Positions 18,195 through 26,169 of a DNA stretch of 57,836 nt are shown in pieces (the first letter of the stretch is position 1; every line of letters begins with the position of its first letter). Where the stretch lies: NCBI GenBank assembly GCA_029573235.1, contig JAKQGX010000043.1:1-57836 (forward strand). The letters run 5' to 3'. Origin of the DNA: Bacteroidota bacterium (GTDB lineage Bacteria; Bacteroidota; Bacteroidia; Chitinophagales; Chitinophagaceae). The notes below the pieces were generated by a model that did not search any database, was not told where the DNA came from, and saw nothing but the letters and a program-made list of their open reading frames with translations. Position numbers and translations under genes: made by a program.

Positions 18195-18671
18195 TTAGTG
18201 AGTCGTTTTCATGGATGAATTATTCTGAGGAACCGAAGTAGCGGCAGGTGCTTCTACCACTCCTTTGATGGTAAGCGTTTTAGTGCCTACATTGGTAATT
18301 ACGGTAACTGTTTTAGAAAACGGTGCAGCAGCAGCAGCGTTATAAGTAGCTTTTACCATACCACTTTTGCCGGGTAAGATGGGTTCTTTTGACCAGTCAG
18401 GTGTTGTACAACCGCAAGAAGCACTTACATTTTGAATGGTGATAGGCTCTTTGCTGGTATTCTTAAATGTGAATTCATTGGTTACCGGTTTCCCTTGGGG
18501 AATGGTGCCGAAATCATGTACTTCTTCTTTGAACTTAAGCACCTCAACGCCGGTGGCTGGAGCGGCTGCTTCTACAGCTTTAGGAGTAGCAGCTGTTTTC
18601 TTTTTGTCTTGTGCGAAGGATACCGACGTAGCAAGAACCAATACGCCTAAAGACAGAATGATTTTTTTCAT
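18195..18671 (-). CDS. DUF1573 secreted protein (first of pair)
   Basis: This 158-residue paralogue of the following gene has a signal peptide (MKKIILSLGVLVLA to SFAQ), then a Lys/Ala-rich linker (about 22-42) and a DUF1573 domain with HDFGTIPQG, FKNTSKEPI and SASCGCTTPDWSKEPILPGK. The core is closely similar to that of the second copy while the ends differ, so the pair arose by an older tandem duplication. It faces a divergent glycosyltransferase gene across 117 bp. The protein probably acts in the periplasm or at the surface. No substrate can be named. Confidence 0.88.
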   Translation of the reverse strand: MKKIILSLGVLVLATSVSFAQDKKKTAATPKAVEAAAPATGVEVLKFKEEVHDFGTIPQGKPVTNEFTFKNTSKEPITIQNVSASCGCTTPDWSKEPILPGKSGMVKATYNAAAAAPFSKTVTVITNVGTKTLTIKGVVEAPAATSVPQNNSSMKTTH

Positions 18672-18772
18672 TGTTTGTAGATTTTTTAAATTTTGGTTGA
18701 TTTTATTGAATGATAATAGAACACGAATGTCGCTCCAAAGTTTGTTAAATTACGGTTAAAGAAATTCTAAAG

Positions 18773-18780
18773 TACATTTG
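18773..18780 (+). promoter_or_regulatory. -7 element TACATTTG almost touching the glycosyltransferase start
   Basis: Exact TAnnTTTG ending 8 bases before the TTG start codon at 18789. Transcription would begin at or within a few bases of the start codon, giving a leaderless or near-leaderless message. Confidence 0.55.
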
Positions 18781-18788
18781 CCACTGGT

Positions 18789-19799
18789 TTGAAAAAAATT
18801 CTCATCATACAAAGCGCTTTCATTGGAGATGTGGTACTGGCTACCGGTATTGCGGAAACACTGCATCGTCAGTACCCCGATGCACAGATCGACTTTCTGC
18901 TTCGTAAAGGTAATGAAGGGCTATTAAAAAATCACCCGTTTTTACAGAATGTTTGGGTGTGGGATAAGAAAAAAAATAAGCAACTAAATTTACTGCGTCT
19001 TGTTGCAACAGTGCGTCGGCAGCGATATGATGCCGTTATCAATGCGCATCGTTTTGCCAGTTCCGGTTTGATAACTTATTTCTCAGGTGCTGCATTCAAA
19101 GCAGGTTTTGACAAAAATCCGTTTTCATTTTGCTATCAAAATAAGGTGCCACATATCCTATCGGTTCCTTACGAAAAGGCTCCCTTGCACGAGACCGACC
19201 GCAACCATGCCCTCATTGCACCTCTCACATCTCTGAAGAAGTGCTTGCCACGTCTTTATCCTAGCCATGACGACCAAGAGCAAGTAGCCTTGTATCAATC
19301 GCAGCCATACGTTTGCATTGCTCCTTCTTCAGTTTGGTGGACCAAGCAATTTCCTGCAGAGAAATGGGCATCGCTCATCAACGATATACCATCAGCTTAT
19401 ACGGTGTATCTGCTTGGGGCTCCCGGTGATGATGTTTTGGCGAGCCGTATTATTCAAATGGTGCAACATCCAAAGGTGGTGTCGTTGTGTGGTAAATTGA
19501 ATTTTCTAGCATCCGCAGCCTTGATGAAAGGTGCTGCAATGAATTATGCGAACGATTCGGCTCCATTGCATTTCGCTACGGCTGTGCAGGCACCCATGAC
19601 TGCCGTATTTTGTTCTACTGTGCCCGCATTTGGGTTTACGCCCTTGAGCCAACAAGGCAAAGTGGTAGAAGTAGCAGAGCGATTAAACTGCCGTCCTTGT
19701 GGTTTGCATGGGCGAAAAGCCTGTCCGGAAGGGCATTTTAAGTGCGCACAGGAGATTACTAACAAACAATTATTATGGTGGATTTCGAAGCAGATATAA
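18789..19799 (+). CDS. Glycosyltransferase family 9 (heptosyltransferase-like)
   Basis: This 336-residue cytoplasmic enzyme of the ADP-heptose:LPS heptosyltransferase family adds a sugar during LPS core or related glycan assembly. The N-terminal Rossmann strand ILIIQSAFIGDVVLATG, the middle APSSVWWTKQFP (family APGS-W--K-WP) and the donor-site region MNYANDSAPLHFATA (family -xNDSGxxH-) are visible. A conserved C-terminal Cys cluster (NCRPCGLHGRKACPEGHFKC) is of the kind seen in many GT9 proteins. The start is TTG, with no in-frame ATG nearby, and MKKILIIQ is the expected beginning. The next gene overlaps by 25 bases. Confidence 0.88.
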   Translation: MKKILIIQSAFIGDVVLATGIAETLHRQYPDAQIDFLLRKGNEGLLKNHPFLQNVWVWDKKKNKQLNLLRLVATVRRQRYDAVINAHRFASSGLITYFSGAAFKAGFDKNPFSFCYQNKVPHILSVPYEKAPLHETDRNHALIAPLTSLKKCLPRLYPSHDDQEQVALYQSQPYVCIAPSSVWWTKQFPAEKWASLINDIPSAYTVYLLGAPGDDVLASRIIQMVQHPKVVSLCGKLNFLASAALMKGAAMNYANDSAPLHFATAVQAPMTAVFCSTVPAFGFTPLSQQGKVVEVAERLNCRPCGLHGRKACPEGHFKCAQEITNKQLLWWISKQI

Positions 19800-20344
19800 A
19801 AAATGCAGTAACGGTTTTGCAGCAAGGAGGTACGATATTGTATCCCACCGATACGGTGTGGGGCATTGGCTGCTCGGCACTTCAGGAAGCCGCTATTGAT
19901 AAGGTATTTGCCATCAAACAACGCCCCCAAGAGAAGTCGCTCATTGTACTGCTGGCAGAGGCTAAAGAGGTATTGCAATATGTAGCTGCGCCACCACCCG
20001 ACATTATTGCCATCATCGAAAGCTTTGAAGTGCCTACCACCGTTATTTATGAAGCTGCCTTAGGTTTTCCTGATAATGCCGTTCATGAAGATGGGAGTAT
20101 TGCCATTCGTGTGACCACCGATCCCTTCTGCAAAGCCCTTATTAAACGATTACAGCAACCGCTCGTTTCTACTTCGGCTAATTTTAGCGGTATGCCGGCA
20201 CCGGCTATTTTCTCAGCAATTGATGAGCGCTTGTTGTCGCAAGTAGATTATGTAGTGCGCTATCGTCAAAACGATGCAGTAGCAAGGCAACCTTCTCAAA
20301 TTATACGCATCCTTGAAGATGAAAGTTGGGAGCGCTTGCGATAA
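19775..20344 (+). CDS. L-threonylcarbamoyladenylate synthase (Sua5/YciO/YrdC family)
   Basis: This 189-residue YrdC-like protein makes threonylcarbamoyl-AMP from threonine, bicarbonate and ATP for the t6A tRNA modification. The family motif LYPTDTVWGIGCSA lies at residues 22-35, followed by KxRPxxKSLIVLL (about 47-60), IAIRVT and STSANFSG. It is the short, YrdC-only form without the C-terminal Sua5 domain. ATG 19775 lies inside the end of the glycosyltransferase gene (25-base overlap), so translation is probably coupled. The next gene, a CCA-adding enzyme, also acts on tRNA. A YciO-type paralogue of other function cannot be excluded. Confidence 0.87.
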   Translation: MVDFEADIKNAVTVLQQGGTILYPTDTVWGIGCSALQEAAIDKVFAIKQRPQEKSLIVLLAEAKEVLQYVAAPPPDIIAIIESFEVPTTVIYEAALGFPDNAVHEDGSIAIRVTTDPFCKALIKRLQQPLVSTSANFSGMPAPAIFSAIDERLLSQVDYVVRYRQNDAVARQPSQIIRILEDESWERLR

Positions 20345-20369
20345 GCCATAGTCCTTTCTTTCAACCCCC

Positions 20370-20377
20370 TATATTTG
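20370..20377 (+). promoter_or_regulatory. -7 element TATATTTG of the CCA-adding enzyme gene
   Basis: Exact TAnnTTTG ending 10 bases before the ATG at 20388, so the 5' leader would be only a few bases. Confidence 0.5.
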
Positions 20378-20387
20378 TGCTCGCAAT

Positions 20388-21815
20388 ATGGACATTCAGC
20401 TCAACAAGACAGAACGTGGTATTTTAGAAAAGATAGCTACCGCCGCACAAGAAATGCGGGTAGAAACTTACCTCATTGGTGGATTTGTAAGGGATAAATT
20501 AATTGGACGAAATACCAAAGATGCCGATATTGTTTGTGTAGGCGATGGCATTGAGTTGGCGCATCGTGCTGCCGCAGCCTTTCACCCATTGCCAACGGTA
20601 TCATTCTTTAAAAATTATGGTACGGCGCATTTTAGAGTACAACAATTTGATGTGGAGTTTGTAGGTGCTCGTAAAGAATCATATCAGCAATATTCACGCA
20701 ACCCGCAAGTTTCTGTGGGCACTTTGGAAGACGACCAACTTCGAAGAGATTTTACCATCAATGCCTTAGCCATCAGTCTTAACGCCGAAAATTATGGAAC
20801 GCTAATAGACCCTTTTGGCGGTATAGAAGATTTGCAAAAAAAGATGATTCGCACACCTTCTGACCCTGACATCACTTTTTCGGACGATCCCTTGCGGATG
20901 ATGCGCGCCATACGTTTTGCTGCTCAACTACATTTCGATATTGCACCGGAAACCTTCGAAGCCATTGCTCGCAATCATGAGCGGATAAAGATTATCAGCC
21001 AAGAGCGCATAACGGATGAATTGAACAAAATCATACTCAGCAAAAAGCCCTCCATCGGTTTCGATTTATTGTTCCGATGCGGATTGTTGCCTCATTTCTT
21101 TCCGCAGATGCAAGAGCTTTCAGGGGCTGCTTATATTGATGGCAAAGGACACAAAGACAACTTTTATCATACCCTGCAAGTATTGGACAATGTAGCGTAT
21201 CGGAGCAATGACCTCTGGTTGCGATGGGCAGCTATCTTGCACGATATTGGTAAACCCGCAACCAAGCGATTTGAACAAGGGCATGGCTGGACTTTTCATG
21301 GGCACGAAGTAGTAGGAGAGCGAATGGTTCCCAAAATATTTCGTCAATTAAAATTGCCACAACAAGATAATATGAAGTATGTGGCCAAACTGGTAGCACT
21401 ACACCTCCGCCCCATCAGTCTTTCGAAGGAGGAAGTAACCGATAGCGCCATGCGCCGTTTATTGTTTGATGCCGGAGAACATATAGATGACTTGATGCAA
21501 CTCTGCGAAAGCGATATTACTTCAAAGAACAAAACTAAAGTGCGTCGTTTTTTGGACAACTTCGAATATGTGCGCCGCCGATTGATAGAGGTGGAAGAAA
21601 AAGACCGCATTCGCAACTGGCATCCACCCATAGATGGAAGCATCATCATGCAAACCTTTGGGCTAGCTCCTTGCAGGGAAGTGGGCATCATTAAAACGGC
21701 GGTACGAGAAGCCATATTAGACGGTATCATCCCCAATGAGTATGACGCAGCGTATGCGTTTATGCTTACTACTGCCGCTGCTATTGGGCTTACTCCCAAA
21801 ACGGTTTCGGAATAA
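20388..21815 (+). CDS. CCA tRNA nucleotidyltransferase with HD domain
   Basis: This 475-residue protein of the class II tRNA nucleotidyltransferase/poly(A) polymerase family maintains the 3' CCA of tRNAs. The nucleotidyltransferase head has LIGGFVRD (about 26-33) and the metal-binding Asp pair in [18 protein letters not shown] and [16 protein letters not shown] follow, as usual. Residues about 265-360 form an HD phosphohydrolase domain ([19 protein letters not shown]), usual in longer bacterial members. The initiator ATG follows directly after a -7 element. Specific A-adding versus full CCA-adding activity cannot be told from sequence alone. Confidence 0.9.
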   Translation: MDIQLNKTERGILEKIATAAQEMRVETYLIGGFVRDKLIGRNTKDADIVCVGDGIELAHRAAAAFHPLPTVSFFKNYGTAHFRVQQFDVEFVGARKESYQQYSRNPQVSVGTLEDDQLRRDFTINALAISLNAENYGTLIDPFGGIEDLQKKMIRTPSDPDITFSDDPLRMMRAIRFAAQLHFDIAPETFEAIARNHERIKIISQERITDELNKIILSKKPSIGFDLLFRCGLLPHFFPQMQELSGAAYIDGKGHKDNFYHTLQVLDNVAYRSNDLWLRWAAILHDIGKPATKRFEQGHGWTFHGHEVVGERMVPKIFRQLKLPQQDNMKYVAKLVALHLRPISLSKEEVTDSAMRRLLFDAGEHIDDLMQLCESDITSKNKTKVRRFLDNFEYVRRRLIEVEEKDRIRNWHPPIDGSIIMQTFGLAPCREVGIIKTAVREAILDGIIPNEYDAAYAFMLTTAAAIGLTPKTVSE

Positions 21816-21916
21816 AGGACATCCCTTCATGATAGGTTGATAACGCTCTTCGTTGCAATATTGCGGAGGGATGAAGGCTACCATCAGAATGAGGTGCATT
21901 ATTGAAGGCTAATAGC

Positions 21917-21924
21917 TATTTTTG
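21917..21924 (+). promoter_or_regulatory. -7 element TATTTTTG four bases from the aminotransferase start
   Basis: Exact TAnnTTTG, followed by CACC and the ATG at 21929. The transcription start expected 4-7 bases after the element would coincide with the start codon. Confidence 0.55.
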
Positions 21925-21928
21925 CACC

Positions 21929-23137
21929 ATGCCAAATGTATCGCAACGTGGTATTCAAATGCCACCTTCTCCCATTAGAAAATTAGTTCCCTTTGCAGAA
22001 GCTGCTAAAAAACGCGGAACCACCGTATATCATTTAAACATTGGTCAGCCGGATATTGAAACTCCCGCTGCCATATTAGATGCCGTAAGACATACGGATA
22101 TGAAGGTGTTGGAATACTCGCACAGTGCCGGTTTTGAAAGCTATCGGAAGAAGCTGACAGGCTATTACCAACGCAACGGAGTAACCGTTAACGAACAACA
22201 AATCATTGTTACCACCGGCGGCTCTGAGGCAATCTTGTTTGCTATTATGAGTTGTATGGATCCGGGAGATGAGTTGATCATTCCCGAACCTTTTTATGCC
22301 AATTACAATGGCTTTGCCATCAGTGCCGGCATTCGCATTATTCCTATTCCTTCCGGTATCGAAACGGGTTTTGCATTGCCTTCCATCGAAGCCTTTGAAA
22401 AAGCTGTTACGCCCCGCACCAAGGCTATAATGATTTGTAATCCAAACAACCCAACCGGCTATTTATACAGTAAAGAAGAATTGGATGTGTTGAAGGAGAT
22501 TTGTTTGAAACACGATTTGTACTTGTTTAGCGATGAGGCATACCGTGAGTTTTGTTATGATGGGCGCAAGCATATTTCGGTATTGTCGTTAGAAGGGTTA
22601 GACAATCATGCCATATTGTTGGATACTATTTCTAAACGATACAGCGCTTGTGGTGGTCGTATTGGTGCCTTTGTAACCCGCAATCAGCAAGTGTTGGATG
22701 CTGCTATGAAATTGGCACAAGCACGATTAAGTCCACCCTCTTTTGCACAGATATTAGGAGAGGCTGCGGTTGATTTACCTTCCGATTATTTTGATAAAGT
22801 GCATGCAGAGTACAATGCGCGGAGAGATTTGCTGGTAAAGCGTTTGCAAGCAATGGAAGGGGTGGTTTGTCCCACGCCGGGAGGTGCATTTTATGCTATT
22901 GCCAAATTGCCCATTGATGATAGTGAGAAATTTTGCCAATGGTTGTTAGAATCCTTTTCACACCAAGGTGCAACGGTAATGATGGCACCTGCTGCCGGCT
23001 TTTATGCAACCAAAGGTAGAGGAAAAGACGAAGTGCGCTTAGCTTATGTATTGAATGAAGAGGCTATCAACAAGGCGATGGATTGTTTGGAAGTAGCGCT
23101 GAAAGAATACGCCAAGCAAAACGGCACATCGAAATAA
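21929..23137 (+). CDS. Pyridoxal phosphate-dependent class I/II aminotransferase
   Basis: This 402-residue fold-type I aminotransferase probably acts on aspartate or another amino acid with 2-oxoglutarate. Visible are the N-terminal SPIRKLVPFA and HLNIGQPDIETP, the substrate-loop Asn in CNPNNPTGY, the PLP-binding Asp/Tyr block LFSDEAYREF, the Schiff-base lysine in DTISKRYSACGGRIG, and the C-terminal Arg in EVRLAYV. The frame is open from 21902, but ATG 21929 (MPNVSQRGIQ) is the usual family start and lies directly after a -7 element. A hairpin terminator follows the stop. The exact amino-acid substrate is not determinable. Confidence 0.9.
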   Translation: MPNVSQRGIQMPPSPIRKLVPFAEAAKKRGTTVYHLNIGQPDIETPAAILDAVRHTDMKVLEYSHSAGFESYRKKLTGYYQRNGVTVNEQQIIVTTGGSEAILFAIMSCMDPGDELIIPEPFYANYNGFAISAGIRIIPIPSGIETGFALPSIEAFEKAVTPRTKAIMICNPNNPTGYLYSKEELDVLKEICLKHDLYLFSDEAYREFCYDGRKHISVLSLEGLDNHAILLDTISKRYSACGGRIGAFVTRNQQVLDAAMKLAQARLSPPSFAQILGEAAVDLPSDYFDKVHAEYNARRDLLVKRLQAMEGVVCPTPGGAFYAIAKLPIDDSEKFCQWLLESFSHQGATVMMAPAAGFYATKGRGKDEVRLAYVLNEEAINKAMDCLEVALKEYAKQNGTSK

Positions 23138-23167
23138 GCCGTTACGATTAGCTGATATTTATTATTG

Positions 23168-23210
23168 AAAACGAAGTTTTCTCATTGTTTGATGAAGACT
23201 TCGTTTTTTT
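23168..23210 (+). terminator. Terminator after the aminotransferase gene
   Basis: The stem AAAACGAAGT (23168-23177) pairs with ACTTCGTTTT (23198-23207), extended by TTC/GAA, with a long loop and a T7 run. Confidence 0.8.
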
Positions 23211-23285
23211 TATTGGAGGATTTATTCAAAATGTCGAGCTGAAAAAATCGAAATGCCGGCGGTTCCATCCACCATAACTTTATTC

Positions 23286-23293
23286 TAATTTCG
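23286..23293 (+). promoter_or_regulatory. -7-like TAATTTCG of uvrA
   Basis: Seven of eight positions match TAnnTTTG. It ends 6 bases before the uvrA ATG, again implying a very short or absent leader. Confidence 0.35.
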
Positions 23294-23299
23294 CTGACT

Positions 23300-26134
23300 A
23301 TGCCTGCCAAGAAAACGCCCGTTAAAAAAGTGAACAAGACCGAAGCCAAGCCTGCAAACGACACCGATGCTTTGTCTGATGATGCAATTTTCATCAAAGG
23401 AGCAAGGATGCATAACCTGAAAAATATTGATGTAGCCATTCCTAAAAACAAGTTTATCGTGGTTACAGGAGTTTCCGGCTCGGGTAAGTCATCATTAACA
23501 ATGGACACGCTTTTTGCGGAGGGGCAGCGTCGCTATGCCGAAAGCCTCAGTGCCTATGCACGTCAGTTTTTGATGCGTATGGATAAGCCGGATGTTGATT
23601 ATATCAAAGGGCTTTGTCCCGCCATTGCCATCGAACAAAAAGTAACTTCTCGCACGCCCCGCAGCACCGTTGGCTCAATGACCGAAATATATGATTACCT
23701 CCGTTTGTTGTATGCCCGAATCGGCAAAACCTATTCGCCCATTACTGGTAGAGAAGTGAGAAAAGATAGCGTGAGCGATGTGGTGGACGCTATTCAAAAA
23801 TTTCCTTTTGGGGATAAAGTGCTTATCATTATTCCGTTTGTGGTAACCCAGGGTCGCCGTATGGAAGATGAGCTGAATGTCTTGCTGCAAAAGGGTTTTG
23901 TGCGATTGTATGAAAAAGGATCAGCAACCTACCTTAGAATAGAAGAGGCATTGGCAGATACTACCTTAGTAGAAGGAAAGCCTTATTATATCCTTATCGA
24001 TCGGTTGGTGGTAAAAGAATTTGAAGAAGATGATTTACACCGTATTGCCGATAGTGCTCAAACGGCTTTTTACGAAACAGAAGGTGATTGTTGGTTGGAA
24101 GTGAACGGAACTACACTGCATCATTTCAATAATCGTTTTGAAGCAGATGGTATTCGTTTTGAAGAATTGACGCCAAACTTATTTTCTTTTAATAACCCGT
24201 ATGGTGCTTGTCCTACTTGCGAGGGTTTTGGTATGTCAGTAGGTATTGATGAAGATTTGGTGTTGCCGGATAAATCATTGAGTGTATATGAAGGCGCCGT
24301 TGCTCCCTGGCACGGAGATAAGATGGGTGAATGGCAACGCAACTTTATACGTGCCGCTGCTAACTTTGATTTTCCGGTGCATAAACCCGTAGAATCCTTG
24401 TCAGAAGCGGAATTTAACTTGTTATGGAACGGCAATGACAAGGTCGAAGGTATTCGACAGTTTTTTGACATGCTAACCCAGAACTTATACAAAATACAAT
24501 ACCGCATCTTGCAAGCACGCTATCGAGGGAAGACGATTTGTGCGGATTGCAAAGGTGCGCGCTTAAGAAAAGAAGCGTTGTATGTGAAGGTGGGGAATCA
24601 ATCTATAGCTACTCTATTGCAATGGCCGGTTAGTACATTACAAGCATGGTTTCAATCGTTGGAATTAACGTCACATGAAGCGATCATTGCCAAACGCATC
24701 TTGACGGAAATAACACAACGCCTCAAAACCTTGATGGATGTTGGGTTGGGCTATCTTACCCTGCAACGAACCGCCAACACATTATCTGGTGGCGAAAGCC
24801 AACGTATTCAACTCACCAAGTTTTTAGGCAGCAACCTTACTGACTCGCTATATATATTGGACGAACCCAGCATAGGCTTGCATCCCAGAGATACAGCCCG
24901 ACTGATTGGAGTCTTAAAATCATTGCGCGATTTGGGTAATACCGTGGTTGTGGTAGAGCATGACGAGATGATGATGCATGAAGCTGATCATATTATTGAC
25001 ATGGGGCCATTTGCCTCTCATTTGGGTGGCGAAGTAATAGCCACGGGCGATGAACAAGCCATCATCAATAATCCCCATAGCCTTACCGGAAAGTACCTCA
25101 GCAAAGCATTGTCCATACAGGTTAATGCCAATATCAGAAAGAGCAAAGATGCGATTGTCATTGAAGGATGCAGGCAAAACAACCTAAAGAATATTACCGT
25201 TCATTTTCCTCTTCATTTGCTTTGTGTTGTAACCGGTGTAAGTGGTAGCGGGAAGACAACGCTGGTGAAGCAAATACTATATCCGGCATTGCAAAAACAG
25301 TTGGGCGAAAACGGCGATAAGCCCGGAAGTTTTAAGCAGCTATCCGGTGATGTGCATCGGTTGTCGCAAGTGATACTGGTAGATCAGAACCCTATTGGAA
25401 AATCATCTCGGAGCAATCCAGTGACGTACATAAAAGCATGGGATGAAATCCGAAAATTATATACGAAACAACCTTTGTCTAAAATAAGAGGCTATTCTGA
25501 AAAACATTTTTCCTTCAATACAGATGGCGGGCGATGCGACACCTGCAAGGGTGATGGTGAAGTAGTAGTAGAAATGCAGTTTTTAGCAGATGTGCATTTG
25601 CTTTGTGAAAGTTGTAAAGGCAAACGGTTTAAAGACGAAATCATTGAAGTGACGTATCGGTCTATGAACATTGCCGATATATTGGAGATGAGTGTGGATG
25701 AGGCGATAGCGTTTTTTAAAGAAGAGAAAAAAATTGTTGAAGCCCTGCAGCCCTTGAGTGATGTGGGTTTAGGGTACTTAAAGTTAGGACAAAGCAGTAG
25801 TACCCTTAGTGGCGGTGAAGCCCAACGAGTAAAGTTGGCTTCGTTTCTGGGAAAAGGGAAAGACAATGGTTCTATTCTTTTTGTCTTTGATGAACCTACT
25901 ACCGGATTGCACATGCATGATATCAACAAGCTCTTACAGTCATTTGATGCTCTCATCGAAAAAGGACATAGTGTCATTGTGATAGAGCACAATACCGATG
26001 TGATAAAAGCGGCAGATTGGGTGATAGACCTTGGCCCGGAAGGCGGCGAAGATGGCGGCAAGGTGTTATACGAAGGTGTTCCGGAAGGGCTAAAGCAAGT
26101 GCCTGAAAGCTATACTGGAAAGTATCTTTCATAA
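23300..26134 (+). CDS. uvrA: Excinuclease ABC subunit A
   Basis: This 944-residue damage-recognition ATPase of nucleotide excision repair has two ABC modules: Walker A GVSGSGKSS (about residue 57) and GVSGSGKTT (about 650), with signatures LSGGESQRI and LSGGEAQRV. The C-terminal zinc module is complete (CDTCKG ... CESCKG). The first zinc module is not: the usual first CxxC before LFSFNNPYGACPTC is absent, leaving only CPTC and a later CADC. Variant UvrA paralogues of this kind occur, so this may be a second UvrA or the lineage's normal form. The N-terminal ~25 residues are Lys/Ala-rich and probably disordered. It is convergent with ccoI. Confidence 0.92.
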   Translation: MPAKKTPVKKVNKTEAKPANDTDALSDDAIFIKGARMHNLKNIDVAIPKNKFIVVTGVSGSGKSSLTMDTLFAEGQRRYAESLSAYARQFLMRMDKPDVDYIKGLCPAIAIEQKVTSRTPRSTVGSMTEIYDYLRLLYARIGKTYSPITGREVRKDSVSDVVDAIQKFPFGDKVLIIIPFVVTQGRRMEDELNVLLQKGFVRLYEKGSATYLRIEEALADTTLVEGKPYYILIDRLVVKEFEEDDLHRIADSAQTAFYETEGDCWLEVNGTTLHHFNNRFEADGIRFEELTPNLFSFNNPYGACPTCEGFGMSVGIDEDLVLPDKSLSVYEGAVAPWHGDKMGEWQRNFIRAAANFDFPVHKPVESLSEAEFNLLWNGNDKVEGIRQFFDMLTQNLYKIQYRILQARYRGKTICADCKGARLRKEALYVKVGNQSIATLLQWPVSTLQAWFQSLELTSHEAIIAKRILTEITQRLKTLMDVGLGYLTLQRTANTLSGGESQRIQLTKFLGSNLTDSLYILDEPSIGLHPRDTARLIGVLKSLRDLGNTVVVVEHDEMMMHEADHIIDMGPFASHLGGEVIATGDEQAIINNPHSLTGKYLSKALSIQVNANIRKSKDAIVIEGCRQNNLKNITVHFPLHLLCVVTGVSGSGKTTLVKQILYPALQKQLGENGDKPGSFKQLSGDVHRLSQVILVDQNPIGKSSRSNPVTYIKAWDEIRKLYTKQPLSKIRGYSEKHFSFNTDGGRCDTCKGDGEVVVEMQFLADVHLLCESCKGKRFKDEIIEVTYRSMNIADILEMSVDEAIAFFKEEKKIVEALQPLSDVGLGYLKLGQSSSTLSGGEAQRVKLASFLGKGKDNGSILFVFDEPTTGLHMHDINKLLQSFDALIEKGHSVIVIEHNTDVIKAADWVIDLGPEGGEDGGKVLYEGVPEGLKQVPESYTGKYLS

Positions 26135-26169
26135 TGTCGTTCTACGTTGTTATAATGTTAGACTCCTTC

